The notes beneath the pieces are model-generated. The model ran no database searches, was not told the origin of the DNA, and saw nothing but the letters and a program-made list of their open reading frames with translations. This document shows positions 14,790 through 26,031 of a stretch of DNA of 64,000 nucleotides, piece after piece. Each line of letters starts with the position of its first letter. Position 1 is the first letter of the stretch. A program made the translations under genes and the position numbers. The stretch comes from Ptychodera flava (Eukaryota > Hemichordata > Enteropneusta > Ptychoderidae). The stretch spans positions 27,044,322-27,108,321 of the forward strand of contig NW_027248277.1 of assembly GCF_041260155.1 (NCBI RefSeq). Direction: 5' to 3'.

Positions 14790-15164
14790 CTAAATACGAG
14801 AGAGACAGTCTGCAATTAAATTGTCTCTGCCTTTGATATGTCTAATGTCAAGATTAAACTCCTGTAACATTAAACTCCATCTAAGCAATCTCTGATTTTT
14901 GCCTTTAATTTCTGCAGAAAAACAAAGGGTTGTGATCGATATGAACCACTATTGGCTGATTTGAAGAAGTAACATAAACTTCAAAATGCTGTAAAGCTAA
15001 TATCAAAGATAAACACTCTTTTTCAATTGTAGAGTAGTTTCTCTGAGATTTGTTAAATTTGCGTGAAAAATAGCAAACAGGATGTCCCATGACTATCTTC
15101 TTGCAATTTGTTGTTGGAAAACTTGAAATGGCACTGAATTTGGCATAAAGTATGCACGGCAAAG
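14790..15164 (-). pseudogene. RNase H domain, damaged
   Basis: HPVCYFSRKFNKSQRNYSTIEKECLSLI and HIDHNPL mark the RNase H of a gypsy pol. The expected DAS motif at the domain start is missing. After one more frameshift near 14915 the domain continues NQRLLRWSLMLQEFN, then RHIKGRDNLIADCLSRI, and ends at a TAG at 14790. That ending, so close to the polypurine tract, shows that nothing followed RNase H. Confidence 0.82.
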
Positions 15165-15330
15165 TCCGGTTATTTTACTGAGTTCGATAAAGTCATTGTT
15201 CGGCAAATACTTGGCTTCCTCCTGGAGATATTCCGCTTTCGCAGGATTCAGTCCGTCTGGATGTTGTTCCACTGGATTACTGTCGCAGACATCTTCGTTG
15301 TGGTAGATGATGGTTGTCCTCGTGGAACAT
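15165..15330 (-). pseudogene. Remnant of reverse transcriptase N-terminus; palm deleted
   Basis: After a frameshift near 15325 the minus strand encodes the usual approach to a gypsy RT: EDVCDSNPVEQHP, then NPAKAEYLQEEAKYL and NDFIELSK. The sequence then jumps into the end of the RT/RNase H linker. The conserved WSSP, the fingers and the YxDD catalytic box are absent. This is an internal deletion of roughly the whole RT core. Confidence 0.8.
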
Positions 15331-16779
15331 CTTGAAGCAGGTGTTTATATTCATGGAGCAGTTCTTTCACCTGTTGTTGTTGTTCTGGCTGGAGGTGTGC
15401 CAACTTTGTAGACTCCAGCTTCTCCAGGATTTCTGAGTTCTGAAGCTTGACCGAGCCCAGCTTTGAGTTTAGAGTATTTTCACTCAAGTCAGTTTCAGTA
15501 TCACTATCTTCATAATGGTTTGAACTGACTGCACTGACAGGCTGAGTTATAGTAGGATTGTCCCTATCCAAATATGGCTTAAGCATATTTATGTGACATA
15601 GCTGTTTTTGTTTTCGCCTGTCAGGTGTTATTATGATGTAATTTAAATCACTCAATTTCTTATCAATTAGATATGGCCCAAAGTAACAAGCATGGAGCTG
15701 TTTGCCAGGAACTGGAAGAAGAACAAGAACCTTTTGACCAGGTTCAAACTTCCGTTTTGAGGTGTTTTTATCATATTTGACTTTCATTGACTGCTGAGAT
15801 GACTCAAGATTTTCTCTGGCTAATTCACATGCTTTAGAGAGTTTTGTACGAAAATCTGACACATATTGCAAAATATTCAGACAATCATCATCGTCTGATA
15901 GGAATTTCTCTTTAACGAGCTTAAGTGGGCCACGGACTGTATGTCCAAATACAAGCTCAAATGGGCTAAAACCAAGAGACTCTTGAATTGACTCTCTAAC
16001 AGCAAAGAGCAGAAAATGAATTCCTTCATCCCACTGCTTCTCTGTGTCAAAACAGTAGGTCCTAATCATGTTTTTCAAAGTTTGATGAAATCGCTCAAGA
16101 GCACCCTGACTTTCTGGATGATAGGCGGATGACCTGTACTGTTTAATGCCTAGCTGATCCATTACTTGTTGAAAAATTCCAGACATAAAGTTGGAGCCTT
16201 GATTGGACTGGACACATTTAGGGAGGCAAATAAAGTGAAAAATTTGACTAAAGCTTTCACTATAGTCTTTGTCTGTATATTTCTCAGTGGTATGGCTTCT
16301 GGGAACCGAGTTGATGTACACATAATTGTCAACATGTACTCATTTCCTGATCTTGTTTTTGGTAGGGGCCCAACACAGTCTATTAGTATCCTACTAAATG
16401 GTTCTTGAAATGCAGGAATTGGCTGTAAAGGGGCCTTTGGAATGGTCTGATTTGGCTTTCCTACCATTTGACATGTGTGACAAGTTTTACAGAAATGTGC
16501 TACATCCTGCCTGAGATTAGGCCAATAAAAGTGACTGAGAATTTTATGATAAGTTTTCCTTACTCCCAAATGACCAGCCCAGGGCGTTTCATGGGCCAGA
16601 CGCAATATTTCAGCACGGTAGGGCTTTGGAACCACAATTTGATGTTTTATAGCCCAATCGTCATCAACCAAAACGTCTGGAGGTCTCCATTTACGCATGA
16701 GAATACCAGACTTTGTATAATAGGAAACAGAGCTATCTGAAGTTTTACCTTCATCATCTACCCTGTCAAACAAAGACAA
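15248..16779 (-). pseudogene. Integrase (zinc finger, catalytic core, C-terminal domain), frameshifted
   Basis: The HHCC finger is clear: HETPWAGHLG then CKTCHTC. The core begins with the first catalytic Asp in LIDCVGPLPK and continues with STRFPEAIPLRN. The frame shifts near 16225. The second motif reads VQSNQGSNF where the family has an Asp (SDQGSNF), so the second acid of the DDE triad is replaced by Asn. The Glu is present in GALERFHQTLKN. An SH3-like C-terminal part (FGPYLIDKKLSDLNYII) follows. The reading frame then enters a linker (LQPEQQQQVKELL) that leads into the RT, which proves that IN precedes RT. Confidence 0.88.
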
Positions 16780-17171
16780 AATATCTGGGTCTTTGTGTTG
16801 TTCTGCAATGAGATTTGATCTAGAAAATGTCTGACTTTGGTCAGCAGTTTTACTGGAAGTTTCAATCCACGAGGGATAACGAAATGATCCGTGTCAAACA
16901 CCTGACTGAGAAAGGTGTCATTTAAGTCAACATCTGTGACATTATTTTTGAGAGTATTTTGATTCTCGGAAGTTTTCTTTGACATGGCTCGAGTAATAGC
17001 ACACGAAGGAAATAAATCGGGTATCTCTTGTTCAATTGGCTCTGGATCCTGATCTAAAGTAGGATTATCAGTCACAAGTGGATTAGTAATGACCTTGTCC
17101 CCAGCAAGGTCGTTTCCAAGAAGAAGGTGAATCCCTTCAAAAGGCAAAAAAGGCCTAATACCTAAAGTCAC
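16758..17171 (-). pseudogene. Protease C-terminus and linker to integrase
   Basis: This open frame begins with the end of the retropepsin (HLLLGNDLAGDKV), then a low-complexity acidic linker with no recognised domain. It loses frame near 16795, where the integrase reading frame takes over. Confidence 0.65.
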
Positions 17172-17868
17172 AGGTCCGAAACAAAGTCCGAAGACAAGTA
17201 GACATTATGGAGAGGAACGGAATGTAGTCATTACAATCTACCCCCTTAATAAGAACTTTAGAACCTGAAAATGACTTTTCAGAAAACGGCAGGGTATCTG
17301 CCAACAAAAGAGACTGGGAAGCCCCGGTATCTCTTAAAATTTTGACAGGGGTAGCGGAAGAGAAATCACTAGAAAGTGATATAAAACCATCATGAATAAA
17401 TGGTTCGAAAATACCCATAATGCTATCTTGAGAAGAATTGACCTTGACCTCATTAATTGGGGATAAGAGGGGTTTAACCTCAGAAAATGTGTTGCACACA
17501 TTATTAGACTCTAATTGAGATGATGAAGAAATAAGGCCGGTGGGCTTAGATCCACTTTGACCACTTTGACCTTCACGTTTTCTTTTCAATTTGAAACAAT
17601 CTGACATTAAATGGCCGTCTTTCTTGCAATAATTACAAGAAAGTGTACCAAACTGTTTGTCAGAAGGAGATTGAGACTTGGGATCTGATGATGTGGAAGT
17701 GTTACTTGAATTTTGTGAACTGTTGTTCATTTGATTTCCTACTCTCCTTTGAAAAATTCTTGGATGAAAAGGAGGAGTTAAATTTACCTGCATTGTTTCT
17801 GTAGAAAAGGACTGGGATGGTTTGCTGAGAAATGAAGATTTGTGGGTCAATGAATAATCATCGGCCAA
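17155..17868 (-). pseudogene. gag zinc knuckle and aspartic protease
   Basis: A CCHC knuckle (CNYCKKDGHLMSDC) lies near residues 77-90, followed by the protease active-site motif LRDTGASQSLLL near residues 180-191. The frame breaks around 17200. The protease continues in the next frame with IHLLLGNDLAG at 17120-17090, typical of retropepsin ends in gypsy elements. Confidence 0.85.
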
Positions 17869-18879
17869 CGTGCAGCAACCTCCAATGTATCTGCCTTTTG
17901 TTCATTGATAAACGTCTTGATGTCACTCCGAATGCACCTCTTAAATTATCAAAACAAGTTGTCGTAATTTGTCATAATTCTGACTGACCTTTTCCGAAGA
18001 ACACCAACGATCAAACAGTTGTTCTTTTGTTCGAGCAAATTCAACGTAAGTTTGATCCTTCACCTTCTCACAATCCCTAAATTTCTGACGGTAAGCTTCA
18101 GGCACCAACTCATAGCCCTTGAGAATTATTCCTTCACAGAATCATAATTTGAAGCCTGCTCTACTGACAACTGAATGTAAATTTCTCTGGCTTTACCCAC
18201 CAAAGCACTCTGCAAAAGCATAGACCAGGACTCCTTAGGCCAATTCAAACTCTGAGCAATTTTCTCCAAAATGAAGAAAATATTTATCAACATTCTTTTC
18301 TTTAAAGACGGTAACTAACCTAAAGTGCTTAGTGGTATCAAAATTGCCTGAAGGGAAGGATTTTCCTGACTGTACAAGCTCTAAATGTTCCCTTTCTAAC
18401 TGCAGTCGGTGTTCTGCTAATTCTCTTTCCTTTTCTTTTTCCTCTCTTTCTTTCTCCCTTTGTCTTTCTTCCATTTGCAATTCTTTTTCTTTCATTTCCA
18501 ATTCCCTCTCTTTCTGTCTTTCTTCCATTTCTAATCTTTCCTGCCTATCTTTCTCTCTCTGTCTTTCTTCCATTTGTAATTCTTTCTCTCTCATTTGTAA
18601 TTCTAGTTTCTTGATCTCCAAATTTGTCTGCATTTCTAACTCTAATTTTCTGAGTTCAAAGGAAGACTCAGGTTCATAATCTTTTAAGGTGGATTCCTCA
18701 AATTGGCCTAAATTAACTAAATGTTTTGCAATGTGGTACTGTATTTCCCGCTTGCGCATAGATCTTTTGACATCTACTTTAAGGAAATTGGCCAGTGCAA
18801 TGAGGTCGTCTTTTCTGAGGGAATCAAATGTGTCCTGATCAAGGTCATCCATAAATTCGTCTGGTTTAAATTCCGCCAT
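17869..18879 (-). pseudogene. gag, N-terminal and capsid part, frameshifted
   Basis: The reading frame starts at 18879 with an acidic N-terminus containing DxxxxLRKDDLIALANFLK, which resembles a small SAP-like helical fold. A long Glu/Lys/Arg coiled coil with repeated KELQMEERQRE-type heptads follows. The open frame stops at 18235. The capsid-like sequence carries on in another frame from about 18270 (FEKIAQSLNWP, then LVPEAYRQKFRDCEK near 18090), so a single-base shift broke it. There is no intact gag. Confidence 0.8.
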
Positions 18880-18960
18880 GATTAAATTTCACTGAGTTCA
18901 CAGTATATAGTAGTTTTGAAAAGCTGTCAAAATGTTGTCAAACGGCTCAAAATATTCGTC

Positions 18961-18977
18961 TCCCGGACGAGCCCCCA
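18961..18977 (-). promoter_or_regulatory. Primer-binding site complementary to tRNA-Pro
   Basis: Four bases inside the 5' LTR, the minus strand reads TGGGGGCTCGTCCGGGA. This is the primer-binding sequence known for tRNA-Pro-primed retroelements. The match to the tRNA was recognised from memory, not searched. Confidence 0.8.
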
Positions 18978-18981
18978 ATTT

Positions 18982-19550
18982 TGTTACGTGCAGAGAAAAC
19001 GAACAAAAAGGGTGAACTCAGCAGTTAACGTTTAAACAAAATTTATTACGAAAATAAAACTAATTGCTAAGTCAGGGATAGAGTACAAGCTTTAAAAGTG
19101 TACAGACTACTTATCTCAGCTGGGACGGCAAAGCTCCAGTCTCAGAGTTGTAACAGTCAGTCGGATGAATGAACAGTCCTTTGGCTTGCAGGCTTGAAGT
19201 TGCACAAAGTCCACAGTATAAATCCAGCGTTGACAGTGAAGGTCTTGAAAAGTCTTGAGAATGACTACTGCTGGAGTTTAGTAACACACAAGAGACACGA
19301 TCCCAAAAGTCTGACTGGAAGCTGAGCACGTCCCTTTTATAAAGGCATATAAGAACAATCTAGAACTTTTATTGACATGCTAATTACTGTTCTAAAATTA
19401 TCTCTCTTACACAACTAATCAACTTTCCAGAACATTCCAAACATGACTAATTGAATTCAAGGTTGTGAGGTCATTAAGGGCAGTGACCTTGAGAATGTTC
19501 TAGACTAATTGAACTCAGGTCATGATGAGTGTGGGGGAAATGACCTACAT

Positions 19551-19554
<4 letters not shown>
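18982..19554 (-). repeat. Right LTR (5' LTR of the element)
   Basis: It runs from TGTTACGTGC at 18982 to ...CTACATAACA at 19554, giving the expected TG...CA termini on either strand. It is flanked to the right by a TA array. Confidence 0.92.
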
Positions 19555-19592
<38 letters not shown>

Positions 19593-19636
19593 TAAAGCTT
19601 CTATGACAAACAAAAACACTTAAATTTACATGTAAG

Positions 19637-19710
<74 letters not shown>
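19555..19710. repeat. (TA)n arrays at the right edge of the gypsy element
   Basis: Two TA runs (19555-19590 and 19641-19710) flank about 50 bp of unique sequence. Confidence 0.95.
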
Positions 19711-19713
<3 letters not shown>

Positions 19714-20449
19714 ATGAGTTGACAGTAATGAATAAGAACGTGTAAAAAAACGTTCTGTCAAAATGCTTTGAATTAGCTGCAGGATTTTTAAGGGTGTTTG
19801 GAATTAATTAAAATAAATACGTGCATTCAATTAGTGGGCTCTAAATGTAGCTAGAATCGAAAGACAGATATGTGTTTTGAAGTAGCTGCATTTGAAACTT
19901 GCAAACCGTTAAGTATACACTGCATAAATTACCAAAAGGGCATGCTTGCAAAAAGACATATTTTACAGTAGTTTATTACAAGGCACTTGCATGACTAATA
20001 TCCGAAAAAATGTTAAACAAATATCTTCAGAAATATTGATGACTCATTGACATTAAAAAATAATTAAAAGGTTTCTGATGCAAAGTCGTTTAAACAAAAG
20101 TTGAGAATTCAATGCTTAAGCGTAAGCTTTATTCGATGCAATGGTATCGAGTTGTAAAAATATTAAAAAACGTTATTTTTCCAACTCCTAAAAATCATAT
20201 CAAAATACTCTGTGATCAACTTGCAAGCAGAGTCCAAAGGGCGCATCTTATCCATGGAATGACCGCTCGATTTATTCCAGGACTAGCTGTCATTTGACAA
20301 TACAAGTGACACGTACTGCACATCGAGTGTGCTGCGTTTAATAATATATGTTGGCAACACTACACATATATTTTGAGAAGACAAAGGGAGTATGTAGTTG
20401 ATTTCTAAGGTAATGAAAACTAAAAAGTTTGTCCACTGGCCTTTGTAAA

Positions 20450-20590
20450 TACCGGGAATTTTCGACCGGGTTCGAACTCACAACATACGACAGCCAGTCA
20501 CTATGGTTCAATAACCGAGATAAATTGCTACAATTTTTCTGACTGTGACCCCTCCACATGCTGTAGAGTTCACGAAGCACTCGCAGTCCC
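20450..20590 (-). mobile_element. Possible tRNA-derived SINE or tRNA relic
   Basis: On the minus strand TGTGAGTTCGAACCCGG resembles a Pol III B box with its flanks, and TAGCAATTTATCTCGG stands at A-box distance upstream. No full cloverleaf could be drawn. Confidence 0.3.
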
Positions 20591-22305
20591 ATACTCGCTA
20601 TCACACATCGCACACAAACTTTGTCGAAGCAATGAATAGATACTTACATGCTATTGTGGTCACGACAAAGCGAAACATACTGGAATCTTACAGGAAGCCT
20701 TTGGGAGAGCCGCGTAATATCACTGGTGAAGAATGCATAACATATTTCATCAAGTTTTAAGGTGTAGTCACGAAGAACGTTTGAATGCTTTGAGATGTAA
20801 GGCTGAAATTTGTGTGAGTGCAAGCAGTCCTGAGGATCTTCTAAAGTGTGTCTCAGAATGTTTTAAAACTTGTAAAAAATTTCTATGCCAGAAAACTTCC
20901 AGAGCGGTGAATTTATTCTCAGCTCCATAAAAAACAAAGCAAGATACAAAAAATCTGAGACTCTTTTGGAAGAGCGTTGTGACAGCTTGCATTCAAGCAA
21001 GTTTGAGTCAGATATTTTGAAGAATTGAGACAAAAAGGGAAAACCTATTTTTAAAAGGTTATGCATATTACGTGTCACGTGATAGTTGTGTAAACAATGG
21101 TGACACTGCTGTCACCAAAGTGTCATCCTGTATCTAGGCTTTCAGACTATGTATAATTTACAGGGGTTCTGAGCTTGTTAACGACCAGAGAATTGTTAGA
21201 TTTGAAAAGGTCAATTTTTTGTCATGGAACTTTAAGTTAGGTGACATAATAACATTTTGTATATTCACTATATCATAATGGGATTATATTGTGTTGTCAA
21301 TTCTTTACATTGTTAGGTAAATTTATTATATTATTATGTGCATTTTTTATGTGATGTGAATTCATTGTATTGTTATGTTAATCTCTTATATTGTGATGTA
21401 AATTGCTTATTGTGATGTGAAATTATTATATTGTGATGTGAATTCTTCTATTGTGATGTGCATTCAGCATATAGTGATGGCCATTGCCTATATTATGATG
21501 TGTACGTGATCCTATGTGAAAGCGCATTTGCTCTTTGAAATTATAAAGGAACTTCAATGTGACAAGATTTCGATCTCACGAGAGAGCGGCAAGTCCGGCC
21601 GGGGATTAAAGTGAATGTACACCAAGTTCCGAAGTCGTCCTCTCTGGTAAAACGATAGTAAGGGCTTAACTATGTACTTGAAAGGATGATCAATAATGGA
21701 AAATATAAAAAACGAACACGGCCACGTTTTCTTTGCATGAACATGTTCACGTGATTATTTTGAACGGAAACAAAGGATCACAGGGTGTCGGAGTGCCATT
21801 GTTGTGCCCTACAGTGGCATCATCTGGCTCCCTGATTAACCACTTGTGGGGGGGGGGGAAGGGTCATTTTAAAGCTCGTGATTTAAGAAGTACTTTACCA
21901 TCTTCGTTTTAGGAATATCGAAAATTTAATTTTCTCCATAGAGTTAACACAGGGATGCCGGTCATTTTGATTAATTTTTCAAATATCGAATCGGACTTAG
22001 GTTATTTGTCTCTCTAGTACCAAATTCTGCGCGATGACCCTGATTTTTATTAGTGATTTGGTAAGAGAACGGTTAAAAGTTTCGCTGGGGAAAATTTGAG
22101 CACAATGTGTAAGTCTTTCACTTTCGAGGCACATACTATCATAATGTAGAGACTGCACACGTTGTGTGGCATACAAAAACTGCTACATGTAGGATGCGGC
22201 GCGTATTTTGAACATAATTTACAATTCGATCATATTTCTAATAGTATTTCTTACTATACAATTGTGGCTTGCTAATGTTTAACGTACAGAGGTACCTTAT
22301 AGACT

Positions 22306-22397
22306 GAAAGATTCGTCGCTCAAGGACTCTCCCTACGCTACCCTCCATAAGAGGGGGCCGGGGAAAGTAGAGAGCGCCCTCGAGTGACTTATCTTCC
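22306..22397. mobile_element. Short hairpin MITE, family 3, copy in unit A
   Basis: Arms GAAAGATTCGTCGCTCAAGG and the reverse complement of CCCTCGAGTGACTTATCTTC are about 30 bp long and separated by about 30 bp. Related copies lie at 31920 and 40862. Confidence 0.65.
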
Positions 22398-22504
22398 AAT
22401 CCAAGGTACAGTGATGATAAACCTGAAATCTTCCCAACTCTGAAATGCGTCCGAACAATTGGCTCATCACAGTGCATTGGTGATTTCCCGACATAGATGA
22501 TTAT

Positions 22505-22543
22505 GACGTGACGTCATCGCGTGAACGAAAGTGATGACGTAAC
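22505..22543. promoter_or_regulatory. CRE-like sites, unit A
   Basis: A perfect palindromic CRE (TGACGTCA) lies at 22509-22516 and a TGACGTAA variant about 25 bp downstream. They are conserved in unit B, where both are perfect. Confidence 0.4.
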
Positions 22544-24829
22544 GCGACCTTCGGGTAAGCCGGTGCTAGACACTGATCAAACGTCACGGCCATTCAAGTC
22601 AAGAAAAATCAATACTATTTTCGAAAGGAAGATTCACTAAGATTTTTAGACTAGCTAAGATTGAAAACGAAAATTGGAGTGACCGTATTTTGGTATTGGT
22701 ATTCCAAATTTGTATTTTGTCCATATTTTACGTGGACCAATCAACCAAAATGCCGGCCGTTTAATTTCATGATTGGATTCGCTGGTAGGTCGCTCCATAA
22801 ATAATATAATAGGTCGTTTATAAAAATATACGACAAGCACTTAAAACGTTTAATTTCTTCGTATGTGCCCTGTAATTCTGCTTTCAGTAAGTAAAGCTGA
22901 TACTAAGTTGTTGGTTATGCACCACTTTAAATCTGTATCGCTAAACTGAATGGAGACGACTCGGACTCCAATGTGAACTCTACAACGACCGTCTCCAGTC
23001 TCAGCTCTGTGCTTCTCTTTGTGATAAAAGTACTATACAACTATAGTATGTGTTTTTTTTTTAAATCTACACATTGTTATTCCTACTTTAATAACATAAT
23101 GTACCAGGAGAATGTAAAAGGTGTCCAAAACTAATCTACAGCTTGTCAAAACGTGTCGTTGTTCTAAAATTCAGAGCTTTTTTACACGTTTTTGACTAAT
23201 TGATAATTGAAACAATACATCACTATAAGTTCTTACGGTTGGCTAATGGAATGTAGAGTCTTTAAACATCCAGGGTTACATTGAATTCAATAGCGTACAA
23301 TACATAGCAATCGCAAGTTTATATGAGGGATTTCTTAGCCTTGACCTTTCGAGAGACGCTAGATATCAAATGGATATCACACGGCACATCAAACGCAGGA
23401 AGGGCGTGGCACTGTTTACAATATCACGCTAAATGTCATTGAAGTTAAAAACACTCTTTCACGTTTTACTGTTTCTTGGCTTTGAAATGAATAAAATTAT
23501 TGACTATAACTTGAGACGAGAATATTCAAGTCCGATTTAAACCGGTTTTTCTACACAACCTAAAACATCACTTGCACCATTAACTAATGCGTTGACCTTT
23601 TATGCTCTTGATAAGGCCAAAGTAATTAAATTCTTTGTTTTGCGTTCACTCTAAATGGGAAAAGGTGCGCGTCTAAGCGGCTGAAAAACACACACAAGAA
23701 AATTAAACAGATCTCTGACTGGGAAGGCGAGCCAGAATCGACGACAGCTGCGCATACAGTCTTAGTAGTGTGGAAAAGGGCGTGACGATATCGATCTTTG
23801 AGCTGATACTACGGTACTACCTTGTTTTGTGTGGTCTCTAATTAAGGAGCATCATCCCGTCTTGACTAGGTCGCGGCATGGTTTAAATTTGTTTCGAGGT
23901 CCCTGGCCTGAAACACAGTCCCTGAAATAACACAGTGGCTGGCTAGCGAAGGTTGTTTGAGGAGATGGCCGGAGTGTCATCGGAAGTTATGGTCCCATGC
24001 AGCTACAGGATTTGGCGCGTAGCACAGTCACCGTAGCCACGGTTACTCTACGTAGCTATGGCATTCTCTGTAACCCGGTATCCGCAAACCAAAACATCCA
24101 ACCCAAGATATGGCTAGGACACTGAAACGTGCCTTCAAAAGTTGAACTTACCCAATCAGGTATCGTAAAAGGCGACTGTATCAAAGGTTCGTCGATATGG
24201 CCTGCGCTAAGCCTTCCTAATCGGCAGAATCTCCGTTATGTGTGGGCTATTGTCAAGTTAATATGCGTTTTTAAATTACAGTCTATTACGTAACTCATTG
24301 CATTTAAAGCAGCCCTGTTCATTGTCTTGTCTATTGAGCATCCATATATATATATATCAACTCCTAATCCGCCAATCATATGCCGTTGTCACGAAGATGC
24401 CCTACGGCAACAATACACTGCTTCGAAAACATGTCTCAAAAGGACACTCAATAATTTGGAATTTTTGCATTGTAATTTCAATTTATTTGCATACATGTTT
24501 TACTTTGTTCTGCATTATTTACATGTATTTTGTCAGTATGTTTTAATTTATTTATGCTAATTTATTCATGATGATATTATTTTTATATCTTGTCCTTCCA
24601 TTTTATCATATCATGCAGTCTCATTAGATTTTTTTGAGTATAAGATTTAATTCAAGCGAGTTTAAATATAGAATAAAGACATTTGGGTACACAGAATAGG
24701 GAATTCCGGGCAAAGGCGGCTAATCTTTTAGCTTCGAGGCTCATAACGTCTAAACTATGCATACTTACCGTACTGTACGTTAGCTGTACCGCTTTCAAGG
24801 CTGAGGAAATTATAGGTATCGATTTTATC

Positions 24830-25229
24830 GATTCTGTAGCTGTGGGTCAATAGCTGTGGTGTTTTCAGACGGGATTCCTGCCTTTTACGGGCTGGTTTTG
24901 ACTTTTACGATTTTAACCCCGCCACCACAAAGTCAAAACAAGCCCGTAAATGCCGTCTGAAAACACTCATTAGAGGACGACTGCATTAACTTGCATGGTA
25001 CCTGAAACCCGAGTCCTTGCCTGAGCAACTCGGGTGACAAACAGAAGACTTTTAATCCCCAGGGTGTGAATGTTCCATTGTTATGTTTATCTAATCCAGC
25101 GGGTGCTATTGTAGTGCCATTGTAGGAAAGGTAGGTCTGTGAAATTGATCCTCTAGGGAAGTAGGTATTCCTAAGTTAATGGAGCCTTCCGTAATGTACA
25201 GCTATGGGCCCACAGCTATAGATTCTGTA
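24830..25229. repeat. Interrupted hairpin (GTTTTCAGACGG arms), unit A
   Basis: The arms TAGCTGTGGTGTTTTCAGACG and CGTCTGAAAACAC enclose a second palindrome (GCCTTTTACGGGCTGGTTTTG against CAAAACAAGCCCGTAAATGC). The outer right arm is displaced by the MITE at 24968-25196. Confidence 0.75.
24968..25196. mobile_element. MITE present only in duplication unit A
   Basis: The ends CATTAGAGGACGACTGCATT and the reverse complement of ATGGAGCCTTCCGTAATG are imperfect inverted repeats of about 25 bp. The same place in unit B (near 34806) lacks the 229 bp. It interrupts the right arm of an older hairpin. Confidence 0.7.
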
Positions 25230-25314
25230 GTGTACTCTTTGGAATATTCACAACAGAAATTAAATATATCGGTCCTACATCATCTGACTTTGATCATTAA
25301 GACCACGGGGGCCT

Positions 25315-25423
25315 ATTTTCTAAAATTCTGCTCTGTCACACGGTGCCGACATACATGTATACGCCTGGGTTATACGTCTATGAGGCGCGTTAGCGCAGCA
25401 GAGCGGATTTTAGAAAACGGGCG
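25315..25423. repeat. Hairpin (TTTTCTAAAATTCTGCTCTG arms), unit A
   Basis: The arm TTTTCTAAAATTCTGCTCTG pairs with CAGAGCGGATTTTAGAAAA. It is present also at 34921-35031. The open frames across it in both units are explained by this structure, not by a gene. Confidence 0.7.
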
Positions 25424-25810
25424 ACTGTGGCTAAAACAATTATCTAGTGTTTCGATCGCGCATGGCCCCCGCAATACACAGTTATTTCATCGTCGTAAAA
25501 CACGCGCCTCTTTACGGCAACAGCTCAGCGCTACCCGTCAGCGGAGCGGAAATTACTGCTCTGGCTTGCGAGAATGAGTTATTTTCATGGTAAGTTTTTT
25601 TGAAGTCGTGAAAAACTTAGATAAAATTTAAAAGCTGTGAAAAATTAGATAAACCTTCGCCTGAACTTTTGAAAGGCGTAAAAAGTCGGCTGACCCATTG
25701 GGGAAACACGCCGCCACCCGGCAACTTTTACTCGGTGGTTACTATCTACAGCGCACAACTCTTTGTGTGAGACAAGGGTAGAACCAATCTGATTAAAATT
25801 AGATGTAGAA

Positions 25811-25885
25811 TACGGCGACGTCTGTACTTTCGCGGTATTCTCTTGCTGTCGCCTCTCACCGCGAAAGTATACAGACGTCGCCGTA
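25811..25885. repeat. Long hairpin (TACGGCGACGTCTG arms), unit A
   Basis: The arms TACGGCGACGTCTGT and ACTTTCGCGGT recur inverted after a 20-bp loop. It is present also at 35410-35484. Confidence 0.85.
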
Positions 25886-25926
25886 AGCTTACTCTAGGCC
25901 TACACCTGGCAGATTGGGGTAGAAGT

Positions 25927-26031
25927 AGCCCTGCGTACGATGCTGTGTGTTCCGCTACAGCTATAGCCCCGCTCACCACAGTGAGCGGGGCTATTAGCTG
26001 TAGCGGAACACACAGCATCGTACGCAGGGCT
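25927..26031. mobile_element. Near-perfect 105-bp foldback hairpin, AGCCCTG ends
   Basis: The two arms of about 50 bp differ by one indel. The ends are AGCCCTGCGTACGATGC and its complement. It is absent from unit B. The outermost bases are shared with the hairpins at 28808, 29345 and 52870. Confidence 0.8.

Larger units (their letters stand above)
14088..19554 (-). mobile_element. Degenerate Ty3/gypsy LTR retrotransposon, gag-PR-IN-RT-RH order (Gmr1-like)
   Basis: This 5.5-kb element has two near-identical LTRs, a tRNA-type primer site inside the right LTR and a polypurine tract inside the left LTR. Reading the minus strand, the domains are gag with coiled coil, zinc knuckle, aspartic protease, integrase with HHCC and core, then the RT start and RNase H ending in ADCLSRI-stop. 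Integrase upstream of RT is the Ty1/copia order inside a gypsy-type protein set, the arrangement known from the Gmr1 group. At least six frameshifts and a deletion of the RT palm make this copy inactive. It sits in a TA microsatellite, so the target duplication cannot be read. It lies just 5' of the Ly6-like exons, on the same strand. Confidence 0.92.

Noticed and set aside
18332..18679. Ser/Cys-rich open frame on the plus strand
   Set aside because: It is the antisense shadow of the gag coiled-coil region.
14080..19560. Target-site duplication of the gypsy element
   Set aside because: Both flanks are TA repeats, so any short match is uninformative.
20545..20930. Overlapping frames just before unit A
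   Set aside because: No domain or splice signals. The shared tail with the frame ending at 30532 only reflects the duplication boundary.
25179..25577. 132-codon open frame in unit A and a 102-codon relative at 34900
   Set aside because: They cover a hairpin, differ by frame-changing indels between units, and show no domain. Conservation is explained by the duplication.
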